From positions 1-33,984 of the forward strand of contig JAJZRD010000015.1 of assembly GCA_021845945.1 (NCBI GenBank): a stretch of 33,984 nt of DNA. The letters run 5' to 3'. A program made the translations under genes and the position numbers. This DNA comes from Chloroflexota bacterium (lineage in GTDB: Bacteria; Chloroflexota; UBA6077). A model generated the notes under the pieces. It was not told the DNA's origin. It ran no database searches and was given only the letters and a program-made list of their open reading frames with translations. Shown here in pieces: positions 15,766 through 23,800 of the stretch. Within the stretch, counting starts at the first letter, position 1, and each line of letters starts with the position of its first letter.

Positions 15766-16395
15766 GTGGCACATCCGATAACGATTACCTACAAGTCAAT
15801 ACACCACTATCTGGTGGACTGCCGAAATGGCAAGTTGCTGGTCGATGCCGGTTGGGCTGTATCCATGCCCGAATTGACGCATGGGCTCGGAAGGTACGGC
15901 ATCGAGCTCTCCGACATCAAGTACGTGATGATGACTCACAGCCATCCCGACCATGCTGGGTTGACGCAAGAGGTGAAGAATGCCTGCGGCGCAAGACTGC
16001 TGATCCACGAACGGCAGATACCTTACCTGCAGGACCTACTGGCGTTCTACCAGCGCAGAGGTGGCTACGAACCTATCGTCGTTGGGCCGGACGACATCGT
16101 CGTGAAGAGCGATGGCAGCCGGGAAACGCTGAACTCAATTGGCATAGATGGCGAAATCGTGGAAACGCCGGGCCACAGCGACGACAGTATCTCGCTCGTG
16201 CTGGACAGTGGCATCGCGTTCGTGGGCGATCTGCGCACGCCCGATCAGGTCGATTCAGATAGCTACGAGGTAGTCTGCGATAGCTGGAGGAAGCTCCTGA
16301 GCCTGAACGTGCAAACGGCCTATCCCGCTCATGCCGGTCCCATCCAAGCAAAGGACGTCGAGAAGCTCCTTTCCGACTCGCCATCTGGGACGTGA
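15766..16395 (+). CDS. MBL-fold metallo-hydrolase
   Basis: 209 residues from the GTG at 15766 (GGAG about 8 bases upstream). It has the metallo-beta-lactamase fold's di-metal ligands: HSHPDH (58-63), His137 in ETPGHSDDS, Asp155 in FVGDLRTPD and His189 in YPAHAGP. The family includes glyoxalase II-like hydrolases, lactonases and phosphodiesterases; the substrate is not predictable. It seems to stand alone on the plus strand, convergent with the lipoprotein gene at 16496. Codon use is less GC-extreme than the neighbours. A short coding-like repeat flanks it on both sides. Confidence 0.9.
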   Translation: MAHPITITYKSIHHYLVDCRNGKLLVDAGWAVSMPELTHGLGRYGIELSDIKYVMMTHSHPDHAGLTQEVKNACGARLLIHERQIPYLQDLLAFYQRRGGYEPIVVGPDDIVVKSDGSRETLNSIGIDGEIVETPGHSDDSISLVLDSGIAFVGDLRTPDQVDSDSYEVVCDSWRKLLSLNVQTAYPAHAGPIQAKDVEKLLSDSPSGT

Positions 16396-16400
16396 TAGCA

Positions 16401-16439
16401 GGCGGCAGCGACGGCTACTGCGAGAGTGTGAGAGCGTTG
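16401..16439 (+). repeat. Short coding-like repeat flanking MBL gene
   Basis: 16401-16439 and 15654-15692 match at 29 of 39 bases. Read in frame they give GGSDGYCESVRAL and GGIDSYCDNVRAW, with several differences synonymous (GGC/GGT, TGC/TGT, AGA/AGG, GCG/GCA). One lies just before the hydrolase gene and one just after its stop. Confidence 0.45.
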
Positions 16440-16495
16440 TACATCCAAGCGTCTTCGCGCGTTCGGCTCCATCAACCAGTCACGAGTGACAGCAG

Positions 16496-17830
16496 CTACG
16501 GGGAGAGTTCCAGCAGGTGGAGCTCGGCCTTATCCCAGCCTCCCCTTACCACCAGTAGACGGCGTCCGTCTCGCGATACGGATACCAGGTCGTGCATCCG
16601 ACAGTCAGCGGTGACCAGCCGCGCCACACCGCTCGCGGCGTCCAGCTCGTACAGGTGGCCCTCCACCTGGTTCCGAGCGTTGCCGGGAAGCCCGTTGAAG
16701 TAGGCCCGGCCCCCGTCGGACCAGAGGAGTCCTCCGTCCTGCACCAGCTCGTAAGGCTCGGTCGTGATCTCCCGCAACACCGTGCCGTCCCGACGCACTA
16801 CCCAGAGCCTGGCCGGGCCATCGGGCAGGCCGCTGGAGGACAGAGGTACCACCTGGAAGACGATCCATTCACCATCGGGGGAGATGCTCGAACGTGAGAG
16901 GTAGAGCAAACCTGGAAACGAGCCCAAGACCATGGACCGATTGGCCTGCAGGTCGTAGAGGACCAGGGAGTAGCCGATCTCGGGCGCGCCCTTGGGCTTC
17001 TGGAGCAGGCCCGAGGTCCGGACGACCTGGAGTGTATAGTCACCCGCCGGCGAGAGAGACCTCCCAGCCACCAGCGCCCCGTCGCCCACGCCATAGTCGG
17101 ACGGCGTCGGATACACCGCGTCCTCGTCGCCTGTGCCGTCGGTTCGGATCCGTTTTTCGGCACCGCCGCCGCTCCAGATGGTCCACCCGGTCTCCAGGTA
17201 GCTGCCATCGGCCGACCACCGGTGAATGCCCAGGGCCGGTCCCCTCATCCCCGGCGCGACCGAATAGACGCGGTGGAGTAGCTTCGGGTCGGCACCGTCG
17301 GCGTCGATCCGCCACAGCTCGCAGGGGAGGGCCACACCCAGCTTGCGGCAGTACTTGACGAAGGCGATGGAGTTGCCGTCGGGCGACCAGCGGGCGCTGG
17401 TGTTGATACAGCCCGTCTCCGGCGTGAGGTCGCGGTCGATGCCGGTGGCGAGGTCGCGGACGACCAGCCGGTCGAAGTCGGTGGCCTTGCCGTCGACGGT
17501 GGGGAGGTAGACGACCTTGCTGCCGTCTGGGGAGATCTGGGGCCAGCGATCCACCCGCTCCCCGTCGACGACCCAGTAGTAGGGGGCCGCCACCACCTCG
17601 TCTCGGACGATACGCCAGGCCATGCCGTGCAGGACGGCCGTCGTTGCCGTGCCCGATGCCGAACCGCTGGCTGCGAGTTCCCCTAGTGACGAGGCTGGCC
17701 CGCCGGCCGTGGGAACAGGGGACGAGGGTACGGCCGTTGCCGGCCTCTGCGTGGAAGCGCAGCCCGCCAGAAGAAGGGTGCAGGTCACAGAGACGAGGAC
17801 CGCGCCAATGGCCAGGCAAGCCGTTGCCAT
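16496..17830 (-). CDS. Beta-propeller (TolB/WD40-like) lipoprotein
   Basis: 444 residues from the ATG at 17830, chosen for its AGGAG seven bases upstream. The signal helix ends in the lipobox LAGC, so the protein is a lipoprotein. After a Ser/Pro/Ala linker, the body contains repeated propeller blades with the TolB/PD40 signature W-S-P-D-G: WPQISPDGSKVVYL, ARWSPDGNSIAFV, SISPDGEWIVFQ, VSRDGRRLLVV, and HRWSADGSYLE. Such proteins bind peptides or polysaccharides, or act as sensors outside the membrane. The gene upstream on the same strand encodes a membrane protein; both may form a small envelope operon. Function unknown. Confidence 0.85.
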   Translation of the reverse strand: MATACLAIGAVLVSVTCTLLLAGCASTQRPATAVPSSPVPTAGGPASSLGELAASGSASGTATTAVLHGMAWRIVRDEVVAAPYYWVVDGERVDRWPQISPDGSKVVYLPTVDGKATDFDRLVVRDLATGIDRDLTPETGCINTSARWSPDGNSIAFVKYCRKLGVALPCELWRIDADGADPKLLHRVYSVAPGMRGPALGIHRWSADGSYLETGWTIWSGGGAEKRIRTDGTGDEDAVYPTPSDYGVGDGALVAGRSLSPAGDYTLQVVRTSGLLQKPKGAPEIGYSLVLYDLQANRSMVLGSFPGLLYLSRSSISPDGEWIVFQVVPLSSSGLPDGPARLWVVRRDGTVLREITTEPYELVQDGGLLWSDGGRAYFNGLPGNARNQVEGHLYELDAASGVARLVTADCRMHDLVSVSRDGRRLLVVRGGWDKAELHLLELSP

Positions 17831-17978
17831 CCCCTTTCTCCTACACATGCGTTGCCCTCCGATGGTGGTAGACAGGATCATCTATGACCCCCGATGCCGC
17901 GAGATCGCGCTGATTCGAGGTCCTCGCCTTCCTGGATGCGGGTGGCGAACCCGCCTCCATCACCTTGGTGAGAGGAAC

Positions 17979-18704
17979 CTACCACGCGGCGGCATCCTTC
18001 GACAAGAGCAGCACGTCCTCCGGGCCGTAGATGTGCCTGGCAACGACCGCCACCCATTGGCCGTTGGCCGACGCCAGTCCGTCCCCTCGCAGCTTTATGC
18101 GTACGCTGCTGCGCTCCGCCTCGGCGTCCTCCACCAGCCGCCCGTCGGGTCCAAATACCCAGGCCGGGGAACGCACAAGGTCCGCTGCCGGTACCCTCGT
18201 CCCGGCGCTTGCCTCGGGCGGAGTGTCCTCCACCACCCGCGGCTGTTCCTCTCGACCCGGGGCGATGGCCTTCATCTGAGGAGCCACCCCCTTGCACTCC
18301 TCCCGATAGTGCAGGGTGTCCTCTGGAGTCCACCCGACCAGCGAGTACGTGCAGGGGCGGACTTCCGCGAACTGCTGCGCCCGCTTGGTCACCCCCTCCA
18401 GGAGGTCGGGCTGGGTGGGAACCAGCATCTGGTAGCCCGGGGCGGCGGACACCGCTGGCTGGTAGCTATAGACCCAGGGGATGGCCAGTACGCCCAGCAA
18501 CGTGATGCCCAGCAGGATGCTCGCGAAACGGCCAGGTCGGGCCAGGAGTAGGGCAGCCAGAAGCAGCGCCGCCCCCGCCGTAGCGAAGAGCGGGTAGCGC
18601 CCCGGCTGGCTGAAGAAGACGCTGTGGTAGAACATCCCGCGGACTACGTTGAGCATCGCCGGAGACATAGGGTCGATGGCGACATCCCTGACAAGTGGGC
18701 GCAT
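17979..18704 (-). CDS. Membrane protein of unknown function
   Basis: At most 241 residues, start uncertain (ATG 18704, or internal Met codons at about residues 13, 17 and 24). Two hydrophobic helices (about 40-57 and 61-80) are followed by about 160 hydrophilic residues that contain Cys118 and Cys137 (RPCTYSL, YREECKG) and the C-terminal segment GQWVAVVARHIYGPEDVLLL. The tail resembles the periplasmic part of anti-sigma-type or sensor proteins, but I recognise no family. It lies 148 bases upstream of the beta-propeller lipoprotein in the same direction and back to back with the small membrane protein at 18705. Confidence 0.55.
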   Translation of the reverse strand: MRPLVRDVAIDPMSPAMLNVVRGMFYHSVFFSQPGRYPLFATAGAALLLAALLLARPGRFASILLGITLLGVLAIPWVYSYQPAVSAAPGYQMLVPTQPDLLEGVTKRAQQFAEVRPCTYSLVGWTPEDTLHYREECKGVAPQMKAIAPGREEQPRVVEDTPPEASAGTRVPAADLVRSPAWVFGPDGRLVEDAEAERSSVRIKLRGDGLASANGQWVAVVARHIYGPEDVLLLSKDAAAW

Positions 18705-18995
18705 GTGCTACTTCCCGGCGTGGCCTTCGTCTTCGCGATGGTAGCAATGGTGGCTTGCTGGTTCCGTCACCGAATTCCGCTCCTGTTCTCACCCAATCCC
18801 TTCATCAACTCCCTGGCCTGGGTAGTCCTCATCGGTGGACAGTTCGTATTGTTGGATCAGATCCACTATCGAAACACCTCTATGTTCGCCTGGGTGGGGA
18901 TGTTCGTCCTGGCCTACGCCATATCAGTGGTTGTGCAACAGATCCTGGGACAGAAGGACGATTCCGCGACGGGTTCCTCTGCTGGGTCCACGTAG
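18705..18995 (+). CDS. Small three-helix membrane protein
   Basis: 96 residues if started at the GTG at 18705; the frame extends upstream to 18624, overlapping the divergent gene. Three hydrophobic helices are evident: VLLPGVAFVFAMVAMVACWF, SLAWVVLIGGQFVLLDQI and MFAWVGMFVLAYAISVVV. It ends in a polar Ser/Gly tail. No family recognised and no good ribosome site, so start and expression are uncertain. The strong hydrophobic periodicity makes a chance frame unlikely. Confidence 0.5.
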   Translation: MLLPGVAFVFAMVAMVACWFRHRIPLLFSPNPFINSLAWVVLIGGQFVLLDQIHYRNTSMFAWVGMFVLAYAISVVVQQILGQKDDSATGSSAGST

Positions 18996-19828
18996 AGTCG
19001 ATCCATCCCGAGGGGTGCGGTCACTTGACGCAGGGAAAGGCCGGTCGCAAGAGCAGCGAACTTGGCGCTTCAGCCTGCCGCGGGCCATCGATTGGACATG
19101 ACAGAGGACGTGCGGTTAGTGAGGAGAATGGGTCCGTACGAGATTGCACCGGCCACGTTAGGTGTCGGTGCCCCTTTCAAGGCGCGCCAACTGAGGGGCG
19201 ACGTGACGGCACAAGTGGTGCTGCTACCTCATGGGCAGGCAGTGTCCCGACAGGCGCCTAGGACAGAGACGGGGACGAGGCAATGGCTCGCCGGGTTGAG
19301 TTCGTGTCTGGTGTATTGGCCGCCCTCGTTGAAGACGAACAGAGCCCCACGGTCTTCGCAGCAGACTCGCGCCAGCTTCCGAATATTGTTGGAGTTTTCC
19401 AACAGCTGGTAACCACAGAGTGTCGCCGGCTGCAAAGACACTGTCGACCGCGTTCCGCAGGTTCATGACGTCCTGCGCAACGAAGTTGCAGTGGTGGACT
19501 TGAACGTTAACTGCATCCCAGGGGATACCGCCGCCCTTGTCCCGGAGGGGTCATGGGCGGGTGCGCCCCAGGATTCCGGGAGAGCCGAGGGGACGGGGTT
19601 GTGGAGTGCAGTGGCTTGCCACCGCTTTCGATCCGGACGAAAGCTGCGGCAAGCCGCAGCACTCCAAATTCCAGGCCTGCTCGGAAAGGTGGGCCGCACC
19701 CGGTTCATAACACGCTCTAGTGACCCAGGCAGCCACAATGGTACAATTATTGAGATGCCATCGTCCGCGAGCGCCGACTCCCGTGTGGTACACGGCATTG
19801 ATGAGCGGCATCACTCCTGAGCGGTTGG
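18996..19828. other. Gene-poor stretch with decayed coding traces
   Basis: About 830 bp without a convincing intact gene. On the plus strand at about 19130-19255 a frame reads MGPYEIAPATLGVG...KARQLRGDVT, faintly like the N-terminus of a Ser/Thr protein kinase, then decays. On the minus strand, 19490-19229, two overlapping frames (DVMNLRNAVDSVFAAGD and LENSNNIRKLARVCCEDRG) look like one frameshifted unknown gene. A large palindrome lies at 19603-19665. A weak promoter-like TACAAT is at 19742-19747, about 80 bases before the TPR gene, without a clear -35. All are low-confidence readings. Confidence 0.4.
19603..19665. repeat. 28-7-28 palindromic element
   Basis: The arms 19603-19630 (GGAGTGCAGTGGCTTGCC...) and 19638-19665 (...GGCAAGCCGCAGCACTCC) are inverted repeats with 24 of 28 positions paired around a 7-base loop. 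The form (GGAGTGC...GGCTTGCC...CTTTCG and its complement) matches a dispersed palindrome type I have seen in several high-GC phyla. It has no open frame and no T tract, so it is probably a small non-autonomous repeat rather than a terminator. Confidence 0.7.
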
Positions 19829-22111
19829 ATGAGCGGCAAGCAGGGGAAGAAGGCAAAGCATCGACAGGCACGCGGCACCGGGCGGGGCCCGGCTGCGGCG
19901 CCGGCTCGCCCGGCGGTGGACCTCGCTGCCCTGGCAACCAGGATCGAGTCGGCTCTGGCGCGCGGCGATGTGGACGCCGCGTGCCAGCTGCTATCCCAGG
20001 CGCGGCCATCGCAAGGAGGCCCATCGGATCGCAAGCTGGGCGCTCGGGCATGTGCGCTTCAGGCCTACCAGCGCTGGGACAAGCCCCCTCGGGCGGGCCG
20101 TTCGCTGGAGCAGGCAATCGAGTGGGCACCCGAGAGCGCCGAGCTTCACCGTCTGCATGCCGCGCTACTCAGGCGATCCGGATCCACCAAACGGGCGGTC
20201 GCCGAGATGGCGGAAGCCTCACGCCTCGCGCCGGAGGACCCACACATCGCCTACGAGACGCTGCTCACCAGGCTCGCGGGCGGCGACCGGGACGGGGATC
20301 TGCCGGGTCTGGCCGCCAGGGTCGAGGGTCCACCGGCCCAGCGGGCCGGCGCGCTGCTCGCCGCCGAGGGCGGCGACCTCGCCTCGACCGAGCGACTACT
20401 GGCCGCCTCCGAGCAGCCGGTGGACCGGTTGATCCTCGGAGTGCTGCTCCTCGCGAAGGGCAAGGCGGCTGAGGCCCTTCCGTCCCTCGAAAGGGTCGTC
20501 GCAGAGGAGCGATTGCCCCGAACCGTCCAGGCCTACGCCAGCTTCTATCTGGGCATCGCACGCATGCGGCTCCGGCAGTTGGCGCCGGCCGTCGAAGCCC
20601 TGGAGAGGGCCCGGGCCCTCGGGATGCCCGAGGGCCAGCTGCTGCCCCAGCTGGTCTGGGTCTACCAGCAGTTCGCCATCGAGGCTGTGTTGGAGGGCCG
20701 CCTCTCCGCGGCCGCGGATTGGTTCGGCAAGCTGGCAGAGTTGAGTGGACCCGAGGCAGCGGAGGCACGCGACAATGCCGCCTACGCCCTCGGCCTCCTG
20801 GGCCAGGATCGGGCTCTCAAGGGCGACTACGACGGCGCGGCCTCGGCCTGGTCGCAGGCGCTGGCCATAACCCCGGGCGACACCATCTTGCGGCAGAACC
20901 TGGCCGTGGCCCTGGAGCGAGCGGGTAGGGCGGCGGAGGCCATCCCCCACTGGCACGAGTTGGTGCGCCAGATGCCTCGCAAGGCAGGGGCTCCACCCTC
21001 CGGCGCGAGGGTATCCACCGAGGAAGAGGAACTGCGGCGGCACGTTCGCGCGGTGGCACACCGGCACCTGACGGACCTCTATCTGGAGAAGGACGATGTC
21101 GAGCGCGCTATCGACCAACTGGAGAAAGCTGTGCGGGCCGTGCCCGACGACGTGGAGAACCGGCGCACCCTGGCCTCGCTGCTGATGGACGAGGGGCAGG
21201 CCAGAAAGGCGGCGGTCCACTACCAGCAGGTGGTAGCCGCGATCCCGGGGAGCGCCGAGGATCGTCTGGAGTTCGCGCTGGCTCTACGGGCCACAGGGGA
21301 GGAGCAACAGGGCATAGAGCAGATGGAGAAGGCCCTGGAACTGCAGCCCGATAACCCAGCGGCGCAATCCTCCCTGGGCCTGGCGCTGGCAGAGCGGGTC
21401 TCCCGCTCGCCGGGCGCCGCGAACGCCATCGAGGACGCCCGGCGCTCAGTAGATCTGCTCCCTCCGAAGTACGCCGACCTGGGTCTGATAGCGCTGGGCG
21501 CCGCTCACTTGGTGAGGGGGGAGCGGAAGGAGGCCCAGAAGAGCTTCAGGCAGGCCATCAAGGACGCGCCCATCAAGGCAGTCGCCGCCGTCAGGGTGGG
21601 CGAGGCCCACTGGCGAGCGGGCGATCACGACGCCGCCGTCGCCGCGTGGACCGACGCCATGAAGAGGGCAAAGCGCGCGCCCTCCGCCTACTCGGACTTG
21701 GCCAGGGTGTGGGCGATGGCCGGCGACGTGGATCGGTGCCGAGAATGCCTTGAGAAGCTGATGGAACGGCCCGGCGGGTGGCTGTTCGCCCTCGAGGCCG
21801 TCGAGAGCATCTCCAGGTCGCGGAAGCTCCAGCCCTTGGTCCGAGAGGTGCTGAGAGGCATGACCGGCGCCGCCGATCGCCCGTCGGAGATGGTTCTCCT
21901 GGCGAGAATGCTGGTCCACGCCGGTGACACGCGGTCCGCCAGCTCGCTTCTCAGCCGGGCGGCGATCGACGCGGTGGAGGAGGACGACAAATTCGTTCTG
22001 GAGATCATCCTTGATCTGGACATGAGATACCGGCTCCTCGACCGCAAGGCGTCTCGGATCGTGGCGGACTATCTGGACGCCCACGGATACATGGACGAGG
22101 TCGCACTCTAG
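19829..22111 (+). CDS. TPR-repeat protein of Hsp70 operon
   Basis: 760 residues, ATG at 19829. After a very basic start (GKQGKKAKHRQARG) it is almost entirely helical tetratricopeptide repeats from about residue 30 to 700. Repeats of the W-x2-L-G-x2-Y-x8-A-x3-F-x2-A-x4-P type are visible, for example AEALPSLERVVAEE, AASAWSQALAITPGDTILRQNLAVAL, AIDQLEKAVRAVPDDVENRRTLASLL and GIEQMEKALELQPDNPAAQSSLGLAL. No signal peptide, so cytoplasmic. It is the first gene of a coupled operon with J-domain, GrpE-like and Hsp70 genes, so it probably binds clients or scaffolds the chaperone, as TPR co-chaperones do in eukaryotes. That role is inferred from context. Confidence 0.85.
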   Translation: MSGKQGKKAKHRQARGTGRGPAAAPARPAVDLAALATRIESALARGDVDAACQLLSQARPSQGGPSDRKLGARACALQAYQRWDKPPRAGRSLEQAIEWAPESAELHRLHAALLRRSGSTKRAVAEMAEASRLAPEDPHIAYETLLTRLAGGDRDGDLPGLAARVEGPPAQRAGALLAAEGGDLASTERLLAASEQPVDRLILGVLLLAKGKAAEALPSLERVVAEERLPRTVQAYASFYLGIARMRLRQLAPAVEALERARALGMPEGQLLPQLVWVYQQFAIEAVLEGRLSAAADWFGKLAELSGPEAAEARDNAAYALGLLGQDRALKGDYDGAASAWSQALAITPGDTILRQNLAVALERAGRAAEAIPHWHELVRQMPRKAGAPPSGARVSTEEEELRRHVRAVAHRHLTDLYLEKDDVERAIDQLEKAVRAVPDDVENRRTLASLLMDEGQARKAAVHYQQVVAAIPGSAEDRLEFALALRATGEEQQGIEQMEKALELQPDNPAAQSSLGLALAERVSRSPGAANAIEDARRSVDLLPPKYADLGLIALGAAHLVRGERKEAQKSFRQAIKDAPIKAVAAVRVGEAHWRAGDHDAAVAAWTDAMKRAKRAPSAYSDLARVWAMAGDVDRCRECLEKLMERPGGWLFALEAVESISRSRKLQPLVREVLRGMTGAADRPSEMVLLARMLVHAGDTRSASSLLSRAAIDAVEEDDKFVLEIILDLDMRYRLLDRKASRIVADYLDAHGYMDEVAL

Positions 22112-22121
22112 GAGTTCATCG

Positions 22122-22586
22122 GTGAGCGAGCGCGAGATCGATTTCGACATTGAGACCGAGAGCGAGGATGAGCAGGAACCGGAGGCATCCAGCCCCTATG
22201 CCGTCCTGGAGGTAGAGGCCGACGCAACCCCTGCCCAGGTGCGCATAGCCTACCACCGACAGCTGCGGGATCACCCGCCGGAGCGCGACCCGGAGGGGTT
22301 CAAGCGGGTTCGAGATGCCTACGAGACGCTGCGCTCTCCCCGCAAGCGGGCCGAGCTGGCGCTCCTGGAGCTGCGGCACGGTCCAGCGGAGTTCGACCTG
22401 GACCGGCTTCGGGATACGCCGCCGCCCCCCTTCCCGGAGCGGTTCGCCGACCACCTCCTGACCGTCGCTCTGGCAGAGGTGGAGGCGGCCATCGACGACC
22501 AGGTTGCCCGGGCTCGGGCAGCGGCGTCTCTGGGCGGAGACGGCCGGGGGGCTTCGGCCCCCGGGGCGGCCGCAGGAGAGGAATGA
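22122..22586 (+). CDS. J-domain protein with HPP motif
   Basis: 154 residues from the GTG at 22122; AGGAG at 22110-22114 overlaps the end of the TPR gene. An acidic N-terminus (EREIDFDIETESEDEQEPEA) precedes a J domain at about 23-85: SPYAVLEVEADATPAQVRIAYH, QLRDHPPERDPEGFKRVRDAYETLRSPRKR. The invariant HPD tripeptide, which stimulates Hsp70 ATPase, is replaced by HPP. This may weaken or change its coupling, or mark a J domain tuned to its own Hsp70. The C-terminal 70 residues are helical with no Gly/Phe or zinc-finger region, so it is not a DnaJ. Its stop overlaps the GrpE-like start by 4 bases. Confidence 0.85.
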   Translation: MSEREIDFDIETESEDEQEPEASSPYAVLEVEADATPAQVRIAYHRQLRDHPPERDPEGFKRVRDAYETLRSPRKRAELALLELRHGPAEFDLDRLRDTPPPPFPERFADHLLTVALAEVEAAIDDQVARARAAASLGGDGRGASAPGAAAGEE

Positions 22587-23800
22587 AGATGACGGATCCA
22601 CTGAGGGCCTTCCGCGACATCTTCGCTCGATTCTCATCGGCGCAGCAGGGGAGCGAAGCCGCCGGCTCCGGCCAGGGGCGGGAAGCGACCCCGGACATGG
22701 AGCGAGTTGCGGGATCCGTCGGGGACGAGCAGCCCCCGCGGAGACCGGACCGTGGCGAGATCAGGGACTTTCCTCTCCGCCAGAGAGAGGACCAGGATGA
22801 GGGTAGCCACCCAATCCGCGAGCGCGGCCGGGACCGCTCCCCCTCGCCTGGGCTCGCCGGCCACCTGAGGGCCTACCTCGACGCCCGAGCCGAGGAAGCG
22901 CTGGCATCGCTGCTGGAGGAGCTGTCCGGCGAGACGGCCAGAGAGACGGGCGAGGCCCTGGAGAGGATCCGCGAGGCCCTCTCCGACGAGATCGGCGGGA
23001 TCCGCGAGGGCGTCGCCTCCTCCCAGCACGAACTCTCCCGCGTCGGCAGAGAGCTGGTGCGCTCGGGGGCATCGCTGGAGTCGGTCCAGGCGGCGGTGTT
23101 GGCCCTCGGCCCGGCCCTGGAACGGTTGGAGCAGTCGTTTCAGGCCCAGCCGATGCAGGAACTCGCCCGCGAGCGGCAGCTCCGCGAGGAGGCGGAGCGG
23201 GCCGCGCTGGACGATATGCTGGCGACGCTGGACGGCCTGGAGGCCGGCATGGAGCACGGTCGGGAGCTGGTGCAGGCGCTATCCGAGGCCCAGCGCCGCC
23301 TCAAGGACACGACGGTGCAGCGCTGGTGGCGGGCCATGGGGGAGGCCACAGGAGCCAAGCGCCCCTTGCCAGAGGTGCCTGTGGACGACCTGCAGGGCTG
23401 GATGGGGGGACTGGAGCTAACCCACCGCCGGTTGCAGGACGCCCTGGCGCGGCGCGGTGTGACGCCCATCCAGGCGGTGAGGAATCCCTTTGACCCCTAT
23501 CTCCACGAGGCGGTAGCCGTGGAACCCTGCCCTCTGGAGCAAGACGGTCTGGTGCTGCGGGAGGAGCGGCGTGGATACCGTACCTCGGACCGGGTCCTCA
23601 GGCTCGCGCAGGTGGTCGTCGGGCAAGCGGCGCCGGCCAAGACCGCCACCAAAGGGCGCCGGCAGGACCGGGCCTCGGCGAAGCTTCCGGGCGGGGATCA
23701 TGAGCCCCCGGCGGGAGGCGATCCTCAGTCGGCCGGGCAACGGGAAGGAGGAACAGGAGGAGACAGCCCGCCCCAGCGGACAGGAGAGGTGCAAGGATGA
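22583..23800 (+). CDS. GrpE-like nucleotide exchange factor
   Basis: 405 residues, about twice the length of ordinary GrpE. The ATG at 22583 overlaps the J-protein stop (ATGA), with GAGAGG just upstream. Residues 1-90 are polar and disordered, 90-240 form long coiled-coil helices ([17 protein letters not shown], then [20 protein letters not shown]), and 285-348 match the GrpE beta domain: [20 protein letters not shown], then [23 protein letters not shown]. GrpE releases ADP from Hsp70. The tail (350-405) is basic then Gly/Pro-rich. Its stop overlaps the Hsp70 start by 4 bases. A dedicated exchange factor fits a chaperone system separate from the housekeeping one. Confidence 0.85.
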   Translation: MKMTDPLRAFRDIFARFSSAQQGSEAAGSGQGREATPDMERVAGSVGDEQPPRRPDRGEIRDFPLRQREDQDEGSHPIRERGRDRSPSPGLAGHLRAYLDARAEEALASLLEELSGETARETGEALERIREALSDEIGGIREGVASSQHELSRVGRELVRSGASLESVQAAVLALGPALERLEQSFQAQPMQELARERQLREEAERAALDDMLATLDGLEAGMEHGRELVQALSEAQRRLKDTTVQRWWRAMGEATGAKRPLPEVPVDDLQGWMGGLELTHRRLQDALARRGVTPIQAVRNPFDPYLHEAVAVEPCPLEQDGLVLREERRGYRTSDRVLRLAQVVVGQAAPAKTATKGRRQDRASAKLPGGDHEPPAGGDPQSAGQREGGTGGDSPPQRTGEVQG

